Origin: Paramoeba atlantica
Lineage: Eukaryota > Discosea
Assembly (NCBI GenBank): GCA_977017575.1
Contig: CDRNVI010000139.1
Location: forward strand, 186,001 to 250,000
Length of the DNA: 64,000 nt
Reading direction: 5' to 3'
This document shows positions 1 through 15,100 of the stretch, one piece after another. The translations under genes and the position numbers were made by a program. Numbering within the stretch: the stretch's first letter is position 1; every line of letters begins with the position of its first letter. The notes under the pieces are model-generated. The model had not been told where the DNA came from and made no database searches. It saw only the letters and a program-made list of their open reading frames with translations.

Positions 1-744
1 CTTGTACACTGCACCAATAATCAAACGAGGCATCACGTAGTTCACGCAACTTGTACCATAAATGAAACAAGGACGAACGATGACGTAATCAAGTCTATTA
101 ATTTTTTTTTGAGTTTTCAAGAGAGAGGAGAGGGAGAAAGAAAAAAATAATAGAAAGAACAGAATGGAGAGGAGAATTGTGATTCAAAATCTCCAAAAAA
201 AAAAACAAAAAAAAAAAAAAAAAAAAAAAATCACATACCCTTCGACAGTGGGGAGGAACTTTTCGACCTGAGCCTTGTATTTGGCTACAATAGTCCATGG
301 GTCACACTTGGAATCTTCTTTCGCTCCTTTCTTGCCATCTTTTGGGGAATAGACAGCAGCGTCAGAAACTTCGATGAACCGTTTAACCTTGTTCTTTGCC
401 GCGTGTTGAGCCGCTCTCTTGGAAAGTTCCAAGACTCTCTGCTCATAATCTTCCGCAGGTTGACTGGCTTTAGTTTCAGCAGCACAATTGAAGACGTAGT
501 CATACTCCTCGGGGGCAGAAAACACTTTTGCAAGAAAGTTGTCCTTCGACAAATTTGCTTGAACGAAAGTGACCTTCTCGAAACAAGTTTTTTGTTCGGG
601 GGTGAGCCAAGAGGTCATGGGAAGAGCCTTGTCAGCAACCTTGATGGAGGAACACAAATCATTTTTCACCAAGTACACAACAAGATTACGTCCAACAAAA
701 CCACAACCACCCAACACAAGAACACGAGGTTTGGAATCAGCCAT
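1..744 (-). CDS. NAD(P)-dependent extended SDR (epimerase/3-beta-HSD-like), 3' part beyond window
   Basis: Atypical/extended short-chain dehydrogenase with a Rossmann fold, of the NAD-dependent epimerase/dehydratase group; substrate unknown. Exon 1 (239-744) begins at ATG 744 with MADSKPRVLVLGGCGFVGRN, which holds the GxxGxxG dinucleotide-binding loop near residues 12-18. VFNCAAET and KRFIEVSDAAVYSP follow, typical of strands 4 and 5 in this fold. A 144-bp intron (95-238, donor GTATGT, with a long homopolymer run) joins in phase to exon 2 (1-94), reading GLDYVIVRPCFIYG and RLIIGAVYK, the substrate-loop region of the family. The gene leaves the window there, so the C-terminal third is not visible. 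An in-frame extension upstream of 744 is hydrophobic but weaker as a start. Its 5' end faces the U2AF gene across a 0.6-kb spacer. Confidence 0.85.
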
Positions 745-1372
745 TGTCTTGGAGTACAACCACACACACACGAGAAAACACAAACCAACACAAAACGCTC
801 TCACACAACCCCAACCGATTCTTCAAGGACCATACCTCACATTCAAAATATACTGTAAATTACCGTTTTCCACCACAGAATTCCGACCTATTGCGGGTCC
901 AGGCACACGTGGCATTTTACTATGGAAAAGTTCACACCATCTGATTGGGACAAAATAAGCCCAAAAAATGGATCCATTTTTTGAGCCCTATTATCACCAC
1001 TGAAAGGTCCCTTTTTTCTGTGTTTGAGATTCGACCTTGGGTTTGTTTTCGTGTTTTTTTGGGAACCGAAAAAACGGAAAAGAAGAAAAATGTATCTTCG
1101 TTCACCATTTTTTTGATCCTTCTTTCTTTTTCTTTTTTTTCTTTTTGAATCAAATAGAAAAACAATCGAACAGTTGATTTTGTTTCTTTTGTTTCTGTCT
1201 TTCTTTGGTTTCCCCCCTCCTCCTCTCTCTTTTTGAAAAGTTCGGATTTTTGGTTGGTCCGGATTTTAGCTCTTATTAAATAGTGTCAGGTCGGGACTAA
1301 GGTTTTTCGTGTTTTTTCCTCTTTCCCCAACCCACCCACCCACCCAAAAATCCTTCAAACAAAAGGATTGAG
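745..1372. promoter_or_regulatory. Divergent intergenic region between SDR and U2AF65-like genes
   Basis: About 630 bp separating two start codons on opposite strands, so it should hold both promoters. It contains several T-rich and C/T-rich tracts (about 1080-1150 and 1195-1235) and a CCCACC repeat just upstream of the U2AF start. No convincing TATA box or coding exon is seen. Confidence 0.4.
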
Positions 1373-3877
<2,505 letters not shown>

Positions 3878-3962
3878 AAGAGAGGAGATTGAAACTCACT
3901 CATTTTTGATGTGGGGTTGTTTTGAAAAGTGATCACTCTTTGGGTTCTTCTCCAACAAAAAA

Positions 3963-3968
3963 AATAAA
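3963..3968 (+). promoter_or_regulatory. Poly(A) signal of the U2AF65-like gene
   Basis: AATAAA lies about 85 nt after the stop codon and is followed by a T-rich stretch. Confidence 0.5.
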
Positions 3969-4059
3969 ATAAATAATTGCGATTTTTTGGAATCGAACCC
4001 TTCCTTCTTTTTTTGGTTGTTCTCCTTCTTGCTTGTTCTTTTTTGTGTGTTGTTTGGTG

Positions 4060-4932
4060 ATGAGCAACCGCTCACAAAAGAAGAAAACCAGGAAAGGGAC
4101 GAAAAAGCATCCCCAATCTCAATCAGTCAATGAACTTTATCGAAAAGTGACCGAACTTGAAGATCAACTTCGTCGAAGGGATATTGCGATCTCTTATCCT
4201 CATCAGAATCAGAGCTCCCAAGAACAGCTTCCTCCCATGCTCGGTCATACAAAAGGGAACACCAAGAGTAACCGGAAAGTGGTAAAGAAGTTACAACAAA
4301 AAGAACTTCAAATTATGTACAGTTATTTGTTGACTTTGGTTCCTTCTGCTGAAAAGAATGATGAAGGATCTTCTCGCAGGAGAAAACGCAAGAGAAAGGA
4401 AGAGGTGATTGAATTTGGGGATGAGCAATTTTCCAGCTGTGAAGATGAAAACTTTGGTGATGATTCTTTTTATCATGATCTGGGGTTATCAATGATCGAC
4501 GATGATGAATTTGACGATGGCTATTTCTAATCACTGGCAAAATCTCTCACAAAAGGAGAACAAACGGAAGAATTACAGCATTCAAAGTGTCATCAGAAAC
4601 CGAGGTATCTTTCTTTATTCTTTGAAAATGAAAAAGTGCAATTGTTTCATTTTGTGAAAGAGGTTTCAATTTGACAAAACCACTCTCTACAGAAAGGTGG
4701 GTGACTTAATTTACAGACATGACTCGTTTGAAGAGCCGAAAAATTGATTTCGAAGGGGATATTAACCGAGGAATATTCTCTCTCTCCTCTCTCTTAGGTT
4801 GCTCGTGATGTTCTTCTTCTTTTGCGAGTCTGTACTCCTTCTGGTGAGGATGATCTTTGCGTTGATAACTGTGAAGGGGAAGGGGAAGGGGAAGGGGCTG
4901 GAGCTGAGGAACCTGAAAAAAAGGATGGTTAA
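4060..4932 (+). CDS. Unrecognised protein with NLS-like basic run and acidic tail
   Basis: I do not recognise the family. From ATG 4060 the reading frame stays open to 4530 (156 aa). The start is Lys-rich (MSNRSQKKKTRKGTKKHP), then comes a short helical segment (NELYRKVTELEDQLRRRD), a nuclear-localisation-like SRRRKRKRKEE and an acidic end (DDDEFDDGYF). A longer model is possible. Introns 4485-4555 and 4605-4797 join in phase to TAFKVSSETE and VARDVLLLLRVCTPSGEDD, and the protein then ends in a Gly/Glu run at TAA 4930-4932. The second intron has a good branch-like TATTAAC and a polypyrimidine acceptor. Either model leaves the gene convergent with Nse1, 60 bp away in the longer version. A nuclear location is inferred only from composition. 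Confidence 0.5.
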
Positions 4933-4992
4933 CCTCCTCTCGATAAAAGTAACTTCCCCCAACTCTCCTTTTCTTTGTTTTTTTGAAGAAAC

Positions 4993-6112
4993 TTACTTAC
5001 TTGAGGAACTTGAAGAAGAAGAAGAGGAACTTGAAGAAGAGGGGAGGAAAGTTTCAGGAAGCCTGTCGCCACATGATGGACATCTATCGCTTTGGTTTGA
5101 AGCGAGAATTTTGTAGCAGTGCAGATGGATGATCTTTCCACATCCGACACATTTGGTTCCCTAAAATCAGAATTATTGATTGTGTTGAATTATTATCACC
5201 GAAAAAAAGGAATAATGGTTCAAAAAAAGAGAGAAGAATACCCTAAAGCAGATTTCTTCGCAAGCGGCACACTCACGACCCTTCACAACACTCTCATCAA
5301 ATTCATCTGAAAATAATTCAAAATAAGAATAAGATTCTTGTTTTTGTTTTGAGTTAAAGAGAAAGAAGATTAAAAACCTTGAAAGTATGGTTTTAATTCT
5401 GCAATTGACCGAGCAGTTAAAGCCACCAATCCTTGTTGGGGGGACTCGAGCCATCCACCAGCAATGCATTTGGCAACAAACTCCCGTGGTACGTTGAGAT
5501 TCTTTGCTGATTTGGTTACAATTGGTTCTTTTGACTTCATCATTTCTTCAATCTAACTCAAACCAAAAAGTAAATCAACACAACAGAGAGAGTAACACCG
5601 GAGAGAAGAGAAAAACAAGAAACACAAACCACAACTTCAAGATGTTTTAATTCTTTCTCAGTAAATTCAGTTCCAATCGAGCTCCCAAATCGATCTTCTC
5701 GATCCATTTGCGTTGAAACAAGAACGTAGATTGGCTGGGTAAAATTTGGTTTCAGAACTTGGGGGGTTTTGGATAAAAAGAAAAAAACAAAAACAAAAAC
5801 AAAATGACCAGACAAGTCCGTTCATCATATGTCTTTCGAATCTCAAAATAGAGCCATCGAAGATGCTGATTAATTGTCATTATTAGAGCGTCTAAGTTTC
5901 TTTCTTTCACTGTGAATGTGAAAATTAAAAAATGGAAGCAGAAAGGAAACAACAAGGAAAAAAAACCAACTCTCAACATTCTCTTTCACTTTTCGAAAAA
6001 TTTTGGAAAGGTTTGCTTGCGTTTGCACTGGTTCTTGAAAGAACGATTGCACGAACACACGGTGTCCATTTGTATATACTTCAGGATCAGATTGGTTGTA
6101 CCGAGATCCCAT
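4993..6112 (-). CDS. NSMCE1: SMC5/6 complex subunit Nse1 (RING-like ubiquitin ligase subunit)
   Basis: Non-SMC element 1 of the SMC5/6 DNA-repair complex, a winged-helix protein with a RING-like C-terminus that acts with Nse3 and Nse4. I read six exons starting at ATG 6112 (MGSRYNQSDPEVYTNGHRVF). Diagnostic stretches are HRVFVQSFFQE near the N-terminus, INQHLRWLYFEIRK, PIYVLVST...EFTEKELKHLE, and the RING-like region CAACEEICFR...GTKCVGCGKIIHLHCYKI...DRCPSCGDRLPE. This gives the Cx2C...Cx2C...HxxC...CPxC ligand order of the Nse1 RING-like domain. The order and spacing follow the human protein closely. After LPETFLP the protein ends in a poly-serine run and Lys, stopping at 4993. Upstream in-frame residues before 6112 lack family resemblance, so I chose this start. 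It is convergent with the preceding gene and divergent from the MICAL gene. Confidence 0.9.
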
Positions 6113-6400
6113 CCCTTCAAAAAAGAGAGATTCAAAAAAGAGAGAAGAAAGAGCGAGTGGGAGAGGAGAAAAGTCGTTTTTCCGTTGCAAAAAAAACACA
6201 AAGTCCAAAATTATGGTGTCCCTTTTTATATTGGACACCTTTGCCTTTTTCGGAGAAAATTTCGCCGAATTTTTTTGGACCAGGTCTGTTTTTCTCTTTC
6301 TTTTTGGTCGAAGTCAGCGAAAAGATAATGAAAAGAAAAAGATGGGGTCTGTGGTTTGTGTGGAAACAGTTTTCCAATTTTTGAATTTGAAAAAAAACAA

Positions 6401-7961
6401 ATGGAAACAAGTAGTATTTTTGAGGCGTTTCGAATTGCGCCGGATGTACCTGAAACGATGAGACTTTTCGGGAAGCTTTCGGGTCTCTATCTTCAGAGAA
6501 CTGCTCTTCAAAATGAGTTCTCGATTTCTTTTCTCGACTTTTTGAAGAAAGAAACTCACCAAGGCACTCGTGTTTTGTGGAATCTCTTTGAAAACAAGAG
6601 GAAGAAGATGATCTGTTCTTGTCTGGGAAAAAGGGTTACTGTTGTTGGAGGTTTGTGTTAATTCTCTCTTCTTTTTTTTTTCTCTTTTTCTTCCTTTTTT
6701 TTCTTCTTCTTCCCTCTTCAGATGTCAAAAAGAGAATTGTTTGATTGATGAATTGATTTTTCTTTCTTCAGCTGGTCCTGCTGGTTTACAAGCAGCGATT
6801 GACTATCGAATGATGGGAGCGAATGTTGTGGTTCTTGAAAAGCGACTCGATTTTGGACGACACAATGTAATGAAGTTGTGGCCTTCCAGTGTTGCTCACT
6901 TGAAATCGATTGGATTGAAATACTTTTTCCCTAAATTTTGTTGTGGAGGTTTGGAGCACATTAGTATTCGAAAATTGCAGCTTTGTATGACGAAAATCGC
7001 GCTTCTTCTGGGGATTGATATTTGGTTTGGGACTTCTTTTGAAGGTGTCGAATCCCCAAAATTCTCTGGAGCAGGATGGGATGTTCGAACTATTACACAA
7101 TCTATGGGAGATCTCAGGTTTTGCGAAAAGAGAGAAAGTGTGATCGTAACAGACATTTTGATTGGAGCAGATGGAGTCAGATCAAAGGTTGGGGAGTCAT
7201 GTAATTTTTCTCGACGAAAAGAAGGAGGTCGAACGAGGTTGTTGGGAATTACTTGTAACTTTGAGAAATATGGAACCATTGTTGAACGTAACTTAAAAGA
7301 ATTTAGTCTAATTTCATATCTCAACCAAAACCGATTTCGCAAGCTGGAGACAGAATATGGTATTCAATTGGAAAATCTTGTCTTTTTTCGAGATGAGACC
7401 TTTTACTTTGTGATGACACCCAAGATCCGTTGTTTGGTGAAGAAGGGAGTTCTTCGATCTGGAGAAGGTTCTCCACAACAACTTTTGGAATCAAGTAATG
7501 TCAATGTCGAAAAATTAGAAGACTTTGCTCGAGAGATTGGAGAATTTTGTGGTCTTCCTCAGTCTTCAAAGATGATCCTCGTTCGAGGAAAACCTGATGT
7601 TCAGATCTTTGATTTTTCAACGAAAATGTCTTGTACACAACAAATTCGATTTCTAGATGCGCCTTCCCATCTTGATGATGTGAACCCTTTGATGGTTGGG
7701 GTGGTTGGAGATGCTCTAATTGAACCCTTTTGGCCTTTGGGGACTGGTGCCAATCGAGCACTGCAGAGTGGTATGGATATTGCCTGGCTTGGGCAGAGAT
7801 TTTGTTCCAATGTTACAACAGAAGAGATTAAACGCGAAGGGCGACAAATTCTTCAGGCTCTTATCAATAGTGATGAAAATCTCTTAAAGAAACCCTCTTC
7901 TTTCACAATTGATCCTGCGTCTCGTTATGTGAAATTCTTGGTGGATGAAATTATTTTTTAA
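6401..7961 (+). CDS. Stand-alone MICAL-type flavoprotein monooxygenase
   Basis: Resembles the N-terminal FAD monooxygenase domain of MICAL proteins, which in animals oxidises actin methionines and disassembles filaments. Exon 1 is 6401-6650 and exon 2 6772-7961, joined by one phase-1 intron within RVTVVGAGPAGLQAA, the GxGxxG FAD-binding loop (about residue 80). Other MICAL hallmarks are VVVLEKRLDFGRHNVMKLWP, a region matching the family's DHISIRQLQL (here LEHISIRKLQL), LGIDIWFG, FVMTPKIRCLVKKGVLR, the GD loop VGVVGDALIEPFWPLGTGAN and DPASRYVKFL. The N-terminal 70 residues also match MICAL's lead-in helix region. The predicted protein is about 480 aa, the length of the isolated domain. It stops before any calponin-homology, LIM or Rab-binding domain, and none is encoded downstream. 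Actin as substrate is inference. Confidence 0.9.
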
Positions 7962-8003
7962 AGAATTAATTTAATGTGTTTCACTCTCCCAAACCTTTTG
8001 TAT

Positions 8004-8009
8004 AATAAA
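8004..8009 (+). promoter_or_regulatory. Poly(A) signal of the MICAL-like gene
   Basis: AATAAA lies about 40 nt after the TAA stop, within the 95-bp spacer to the convergent insulysin gene. Confidence 0.5.
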
Positions 8010-8056
8010 ACACTTATTTAATGTTCTCCCCTATCACAACAAAAATAACTTTTTTT

Positions 8057-11000
8057 TTAATTTCTGTTTGGAAAGAGAGGGTGAGATCGTTTCCAAAGAT
8101 TCATATCCTCAATTAGAACTCGACACTCAGAAGATAAAAGATCTTCTTCGAGTTGTTTTGGTCCATTGAGACCAGCTTTGTCAAATGTGTGATTGCATCC
8201 ATAGAGATGGATTGTCATTTTTCGTCGATGGGGTGAATCTTTTGCAAGGTACCTAATTTGTTTCAAAGTATTGAGTAAATGAAGATTAAAAATACAATTT
8301 GAAGAAAGAAAAGAAAAACTTTTTGAAGAAAGCAACAATGTCTTCCTTTTTAAGAGTCGAAAGTGCTTCCGCTTCTTTTTCTCTGATACAAAATTCGTTT
8401 TTATTCGTAACAATTGAACTCCAGATTCGGTCTAGTGGATTAATTTTGTCAGAAATTGACACTTTTGTCTTAATTTTAGAGAATAAAACAAACTGGTTTC
8501 TTGAGATAAATGACGATCTTCCTTCAGTTTAAGAGTCATTAGAGACTTTACATTGGATTCAAAATTCTCATCTGTCATTTTTTCCAACTTTTCTTCAAAT
8601 TGAAGGAGAAAAGCTTCGATTCTCTTGAAAAAAAAGTCAATTCGCCATCCCCAAAAATCATTAACTTCAAAAAAAAACAATAAACCTGTTCCAAATAAAG
8701 GGGATCAGCAACCGAAGATTGTACAAGAAACTTAAAGCCTTCAATGCCATGAATTGATCGAACAGATGCAAAAACAATATACCCTAATTGCTCTTTTGTT
8801 CTCAATTGATCAAATGCGGCCTCTATGATGGAAAGTGAGGGTTATTTATTTTATAGTGAGAGGAAAGAAAGAGAAATATTTTGAAAAATAAATTGGAGAG
8901 AGGGAGTAAGTACCTCTGACTAATTGAGCGAAAAGTTCGGTAATGGCATTCTGACGGTGTGATTCAGGGCCAATTTGGAGATAAAAATAATTACATGAGT
9001 TCTTCTCTGTCGCAGATAATGCTCTTTTTTGTAATACTTGCCCTTTTCCAGCTGGTAACTCCAAAACTCTTCGATCTGGTTGCTGTGACTATTATTTTTT
9101 TTTGGGTATCAGTAAATTGGATTTCAGGAAATCTTTTAAGAAAATCTGAGCCAAACCAGAGGGAGATAGGTGGATTTCTCAAAACAGTTTTCGATAGTTT
9201 TTACAAGATGAATTGCTTCCGACGAAAGATAGTTCCCATGAATCAAAGCATCAATTTTGACATTTGAAAACAAACAAGCTTGTAATTTGAAGAGGTCATC
9301 TAGGGTACAAGAAATTAGTTGATTTCGTTGAAAATTGGGAAAAGATCGAAAAACCAAGAGAGAGTCGTTCTGCTTCAGAGATTTTTTCATCGACAGACCA
9401 ATAAACTTGATGCATCAAAAGGTCATTGAAGTAGCGACCATGCTCGTAAGGTTGAGCAATTGAAAAGTTTTTCAAGTCTCTCAAATATTTTTCCTAATAT
9501 TCCTCCATGAGAAATAAAAACCAAAAATTCTCAAGAGATTTCTGTTGAAACCTGAAGTGTTCGAAAGCGGTCAGCAGTTGGGGATAAATGATGTATTGTC
9601 TCAATAATTTTAAGAGTCAACAATTCGATCTTTTCATCAAATCCTTTGACATTCAAACGAATTCCATTCCAAACAGAGAACTTTGAAAGAACATTGAGTC
9701 TCAATTTGAGTAAGAGAGTTGAAAAGGAAAAAATCAAACCAAAGAAAAATCCAATCCAGCAATCTCAGCATCATAAGCGAATTGATTAAGAGCGTCTTCA
9801 CACAATCTGACAAACAAAGAAGTACAAACTGATCCCCAAGGCGAATTGTGTGTATGAGGAACAATAAATTTTAAATACACATTCGCTTTCGGTAATTCAA
9901 ACTTTGTATCCTAACACACATCACAAAAAATTAAGAGTCAAAATCAAAGAGATTGAAAGAAAAGAGATTGAAATGAAAAAAAAACCTGTTTGTGATACAA
10001 CCGAACCAATGGAGAGTCATAAATGATCTCTGGATCTCTTTCTTTCTTCAACCAAGGTTTTTGAGCAACTTCCTCTTCTTTCTCTTCGAGTTGAGGACCA
10101 TCATATGGTTTCACATCAAGTTTCTTGGGAATGAAAATGTTGGGTGTTGGTTCTTCCAATTCATCACAAAAATGAGCTTCTACCCACGAACTCACAACAT
10201 CTGTTGGAATTCTATCCTCATTAAACTTTGTTCCATACCACCTCTCTTCTCTCTCAGCTTTTCCTTCAAAAGAAGGTGACACAAGAAAAGCAACCATATT
10301 CTCAGGTGTTAACCTCGATAAAACAGTCTCCTTGATCAATTCTTCATCGAATTCATATAATATATATGGCCCTGATATTACATCTTCTGGATCATAGAGT
10401 TGCATCGATTGAGTAAGAGCCCCAACATACGAGGAAGGGCTGGACTTTTCTTTCATTTCAAACTCAATTTCGCCCATATCTTGAAGTTCTTGAAAGATAT
10501 GTTGTTTTGGACCTGCTTTTTGGAGTTGTTGAATGTATTGAAATATAATTCCAGCAACTTCAGTCCATCTTTCTTCTCCCAACTCACTTAAACTGACCTT
10601 CACAGAGAAAAAAGAAAAGTCGGGTTGAGATAAAGTCACCCCCGCACTCAATTGAGTTGCCAAGTTTCTCTCCTTGAGAACAGAGAGAACAGAGCCCTTC
10701 CCTTCATGTCCAAGTAAATGTGCCACATAATGACCTGGGTCTTTTCGATATTGACCCCTTTGTGGTGGAATTGGAAAGAGGAGGCGTAATAGGCGGAGAT
10801 CTTTAATTGGAACCATCCGAATCAACTTGTTGAGGTCTCCTGGCAAAATGAGAGGGGGAGCTCCTTTGACAATCGAGTCTTCATCACCATCAATCTTCCA
10901 TGGAGGATAGGGAGACGTAATTTTGAGATTCTTGATTGGAGAAAATTTCTTGGTTACCCATTCTTTCATAACTGGTAATGGATCTCGACCAACAACAGCC

Positions 11001-11860
11001 AACTTCATGATGGAAGAAGAGTAATACTTTTTGTGAAACTCAAACAGTCGTTCTCTAACATCAATTCCTTTTTCCTCAGTGTCAGTTTTGAGAGTTTGCG
11101 TGTTTCCTGTTGAAAACTTCGAATATGGGTGGCTTTGGTTGACAAGAGACTTGAGGAGCTGATTGAATCGTCGAACATCATTCTGTGGATTTCATTGGGA
11201 TTAGTTAAAAAGGAATTGACTTTTGAAAAAGAAATATGAATAACTTGTAGATTCTTCGAGAACTCGGATTCAATGGCATTTCGTTCACGATCAGTCGCAG
11301 ATTCAGTAAACAAAGGAGAAATAAAAAATTGTGAAAATCGATCAAGAGCTTCTTCCAACTTGTTATGAACAACATCAAAATAGTAGTTGGTACTTTCCGA
11401 AGCCGTATAAGCATTTGAATGACCACCATTTTCTTGAAGAAAAGAAGAGTAACTGTTTTCGTCTGGATACTTTTCAGTTCCAAGGAAGAGCATGTGTTCG
11501 AGAAAATGTGCCATTCCTTGAATTTCTCTCTGTACCAAAAAAAATGAGAAAGTGGGGTGACAACATGAAAAGAAAAGGAGAAAGAACTGGATCACAAAGG
11601 GCACCAACACGAACATCAAGAGCAGCGGCAGCTTGATCAGCGGTATCATCAGAAACGATTGTTACTTGAAGTCCGTTCTCCAAAAAGAAAACATCGTGTG
11701 GTCTCTTCTCTTTCTTAGGAAGACGAAACTCAATTTTGTCATGGAATGCCATTCTTGGGGTTTGAAGGAAAGAAGAGGAAGCTTGGAAGATTCTGTACTT
11801 TGGAAAGAAAGGTTTCCAAAGCAAATGGTTCAGCCTCCCCCCAAGAACGCAACCAAACAT
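8057..11860 (-). CDS. IDE: Insulysin (insulin-degrading enzyme) paralogue 1, possible mitochondrial leader
   Basis: M16A metallopeptidase with many short introns. The inverted zinc motif HFLEH lies in [20 protein letters not shown], with the downstream Glu ligand in [11 protein letters not shown]. The large central exon (about 9990-11175) carries [43 protein letters not shown] and [15 protein letters not shown]. The C-terminal half has [15 protein letters not shown], the conserved RTKEQLGY substrate-binding segment. The protein ends [12 protein letters not shown]. Two starts are possible. ATG 11752 ([18 protein letters not shown]) matches the paralogue's N-terminus. ATG 11860 adds about 36 residues rich in Arg/Lys/Ser/Phe with no acidic residue, like a mitochondrial targeting sequence. 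Human IDE also has an alternative mitochondrial start. The catalytic residues visible are intact. It lies head to head with paralogue 2. Confidence 0.92.
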
Positions 11861-12139
11861 CAAAACCGAAAAAGGTAAAAACGAAAATGGAACACGGAAT
11901 TTGATTCAGCAGAAAAGAAAAAGAATATTATGTAAAATACACTAAAAATTAATTTACACGTCATTTTCAAATGAGTCGGATCAAGGAAAAAATGAAAACT
12001 TAAAAGAATCTTGTGTTATTTCGGTGAAGGACTTTTGTTTTCTGTTTCTCTTTTGGTTCAGAGAAAGCTCAAGACGAAGTTTTTCTTCTTTTCTTCTTCT
12101 TTGTTTTACTTTGTTTTTCTTGTTCCTTTGCTTGTAGAA
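11861..12139. promoter_or_regulatory. Bidirectional promoter region of the insulysin pair
   Basis: Only 279 bp separate the outermost start codons of two inverted paralogues, so both promoters must be here or overlap the 5' leaders. The right half is pyrimidine-rich and ends CTTGTAGAA just before the plus-strand ATG, which could also be the acceptor of a leader intron. Confidence 0.5.
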
Positions 12140-15100
12140 ATGGCAGCGAACGAGAAAATCGATTTCCGTCTTCCTAAGAAAGAGAAGAGACCACACGATG
12201 TTTTCTTTTTGGAGAACGGACTTCAAGTAACAATCGTTTCTGATGATACCGCTGATCAAGCTGCCGCTGCTCTTGATGTTCGTGTTGGTGCCCTTTGCGA
12301 TCCAGTTTGTATTTCTTATCAAAATACTTTCACTTTTCAATTTAATTTCAATTTTCATGACTTTGTTCCAATCTTAGTGGGAAATTCAAGGAATGGCACA
12401 TTTTCTCGAACACATGCTCTTCCTTGGAACTGAAAAGTATCCAGACGAAAACAGTTACTCTTCTTTTCTTCAAGAAAACGGTGGCCATTCAAATGCTTAT
12501 ACGGCTGCGGAAAGTACCAACTACTATTTTGATGTTGTTCATAACAAGTTGGAAGAAGCTCTTGATCGATTTTCACAGTTTTTTATTTCTCCTTTGTTTA
12601 CTGAATCTGCGACTGATCGTGAACGAAATGCCATTGAATCTGAACATTCCAAAAATATCCAGGTTTTTTGTCAAATTTTGTTTGATGTTCTTCCAAGAGT
12701 TGTGTGTTATGAATCGATTCAAACTCTTAATATTGACCTGAATAGAATGATGTTTGGCGCTTTCATCAATTGAGCAAGAATCTGGTCAACAAAGAGCATC
12801 CTTTCTCGAAGTTTTCAACAGGAAACATGCAAACTCTCAAAACTGACACTGAGGAAAAAGGAATTGATGTTAGAGAACGACTGTTTGAGTTTCACAAAAA
12901 GTATTACTCTTCTTCCATCATGAAGTTGGCTGTTGTTGGTCGAGATCCATTACCAGTTATGAAAGAATGGGTAACCCAGAAATTTTCTCCAATCAAGAAT
13001 CTTAAAATTACACCTCCATACCCTCCATGGAAGATTGATGGTGATGAAGACTCGATTGTCAAAGGAGCTCCTCCTATCATTTTGCCAGGAGACTTCAACA
13101 AACTATTTCGAGTTGTTCCAATTAAAGATCTTCGTCAGTTGAGGTTGATGTTTCCAATTCCTCCTGTAACAAAAAATTATCGAAAGAAACCAGATCATTA
13201 TGTGGCACATTTGCTTGGACATGAAGGGGAGGGTTCTGTTCTCTCTGTTCTCAAGAAGAGAAACTTGGCGAATGGGATTGTTGCTGGCCCGACCGTGACT
13301 GAGGCTGATTTTTCTGTATTTTCAGTCGCGGTTGATTTAAGTGAGTTGGGAGAAGAAAGATGGACTGAAGTTGCTGGAATTGTATTTCAATACATTCAAC
13401 AACTCCAAAAAGCAGGTCCAAAACAACATATCTTTCAAGAACTTCAAGATATGGGTGAAATTGAGTTTGAAATGATGGAAAGATCGACAGCCACAACTTA
13501 TGTCGGATTCTTAACGTCTACTATGCAACTCTATGACCCAGTTGATGTCGTTGCAGGACCTTTTATTCTTCATGAATTTGATGAAGAATTGATCAAGGAG
13601 ACTGTTTTATCGAGGTTAACACCTGAGAATATGGTTGCTTTTCTTGTGTCACCTTCTTTTGAAGGAAAAGCTGAGAGAGAAGAGAGGTGGTATGGAACAA
13701 AGTTTAGTGAGGATAGAATTCCAACGGATGTTGTGAGTTCGTGGGTAGAAGCTCATTTTTGTGATGACTTGGAAGAACCAACACCCAACATTTTCATTCC
13801 CAAGAAACTTGATGTGAAACCATATGATGGTCCTCCACTTGAAGAGAGCAAGGAAGGAGAAAAAAATTATAGGGATCCAGAGATCATTTATGACTCTCCA
13901 TTGGTTCGGTTGTATCACAAACAGGTTTTTTTTTTCATTTCTTGCTCTTTTCTTTCAATCTCTTTGATTTTGACTCTTATTTTTTTGTGATGTGTGTTAG
14001 GATACAAAGTTTGAATTACCAAAAGCGAACGTTTATTTTCAGTTTACAGTTCCTCATGCATACAACTCGCCTTGGGGATCAGTTTGTAGTTCTTTGTTTG
14101 TCAAATTATGCGACGATGCTCTCAATCACTTTGTTTACGATGCTGATATTGCTGGATTAAAATTTTCGTTGGTAATAATATTTCTCTCATGTCATCCTTT
14201 CTTTTTCTATTCTGATTTACTTCTGTTCTAGGTTTCTGTTTGGAATGGAGTCAGATTACGCGTCAAGGGATTTGATGAAAAGATTGAATTGTTGACTCTT
14301 AAAATTATTGATACAATGCATGATTTGGCGCCCTGTCCGGATCGTTTTCTTTCCCTGAAGGTAAAGATATCCCAGTTCATATTTTATTCTGGACCACTTT
14401 CTCATCTTGTGGAATTTTCTCTCCAATAGGAACAATATTTGAGGGACCTGCGGAATTTTGCTATTTCACAACCATATGAGCATGGTCGCTATTTTTCTGA
14501 TCTTTTAATGCATCAAGTTTATTGGTCTTTCGAAGAAAAGCTCGCTGAATTAGAACGTCTCACTCTTGGTTTGTTTTTCTTTTTTCTTCCATTCTTTGAA
14601 GATGAAATCTAACTCTCCCCTTTGTAATTCTACAGATGATATTTTTCGAATCAAAGATTGTTTGTTTTCACACGTTAAAATTGAAGCTTTGGTTCATGGA
14701 AATTATGTTTCGTCTGAAGCAATTCATTTGATCAAAAGTGTTGAATCTCGTTTCGAAAAATCTCTCCCTCTCCCTCTGGTCAATCTCTCTTTCATTGTAT
14801 TTTATTTAAATTTTTTTTTCCTTGGCTAAAAATTGTAAAATCTTTTTCAGTCACAACATCCAGACCGAAGAATTGTACAATTTCCTTCAGGAGCAGTTCA
14901 AGTCTTGCAAAGAGACGTCTTATCTGCAACAGAACCAAATTCTTGTCTTTATATGTTTTTTCAGATTGGCCCTGAGTCTATTCGGATGAATGCGCTTGCA
15001 GATCTTTTTGCGCAATTGATTCGAGGTTTTTCTTCTTTCTTTTTTACTTCTTCGTTTCATTCTTTCTCTCTTATTGATCCTTTTTTTTTTTTTGAAAACA

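Noticed and set aside
200-232. Long A homopolymer near the SDR gene, considered as a retrocopy poly(A) tail
   Set aside because: It lies inside an intron with proper GT and AG ends on the minus strand and the exons join in phase, so the gene is not processed. The run is ordinary low complexity.
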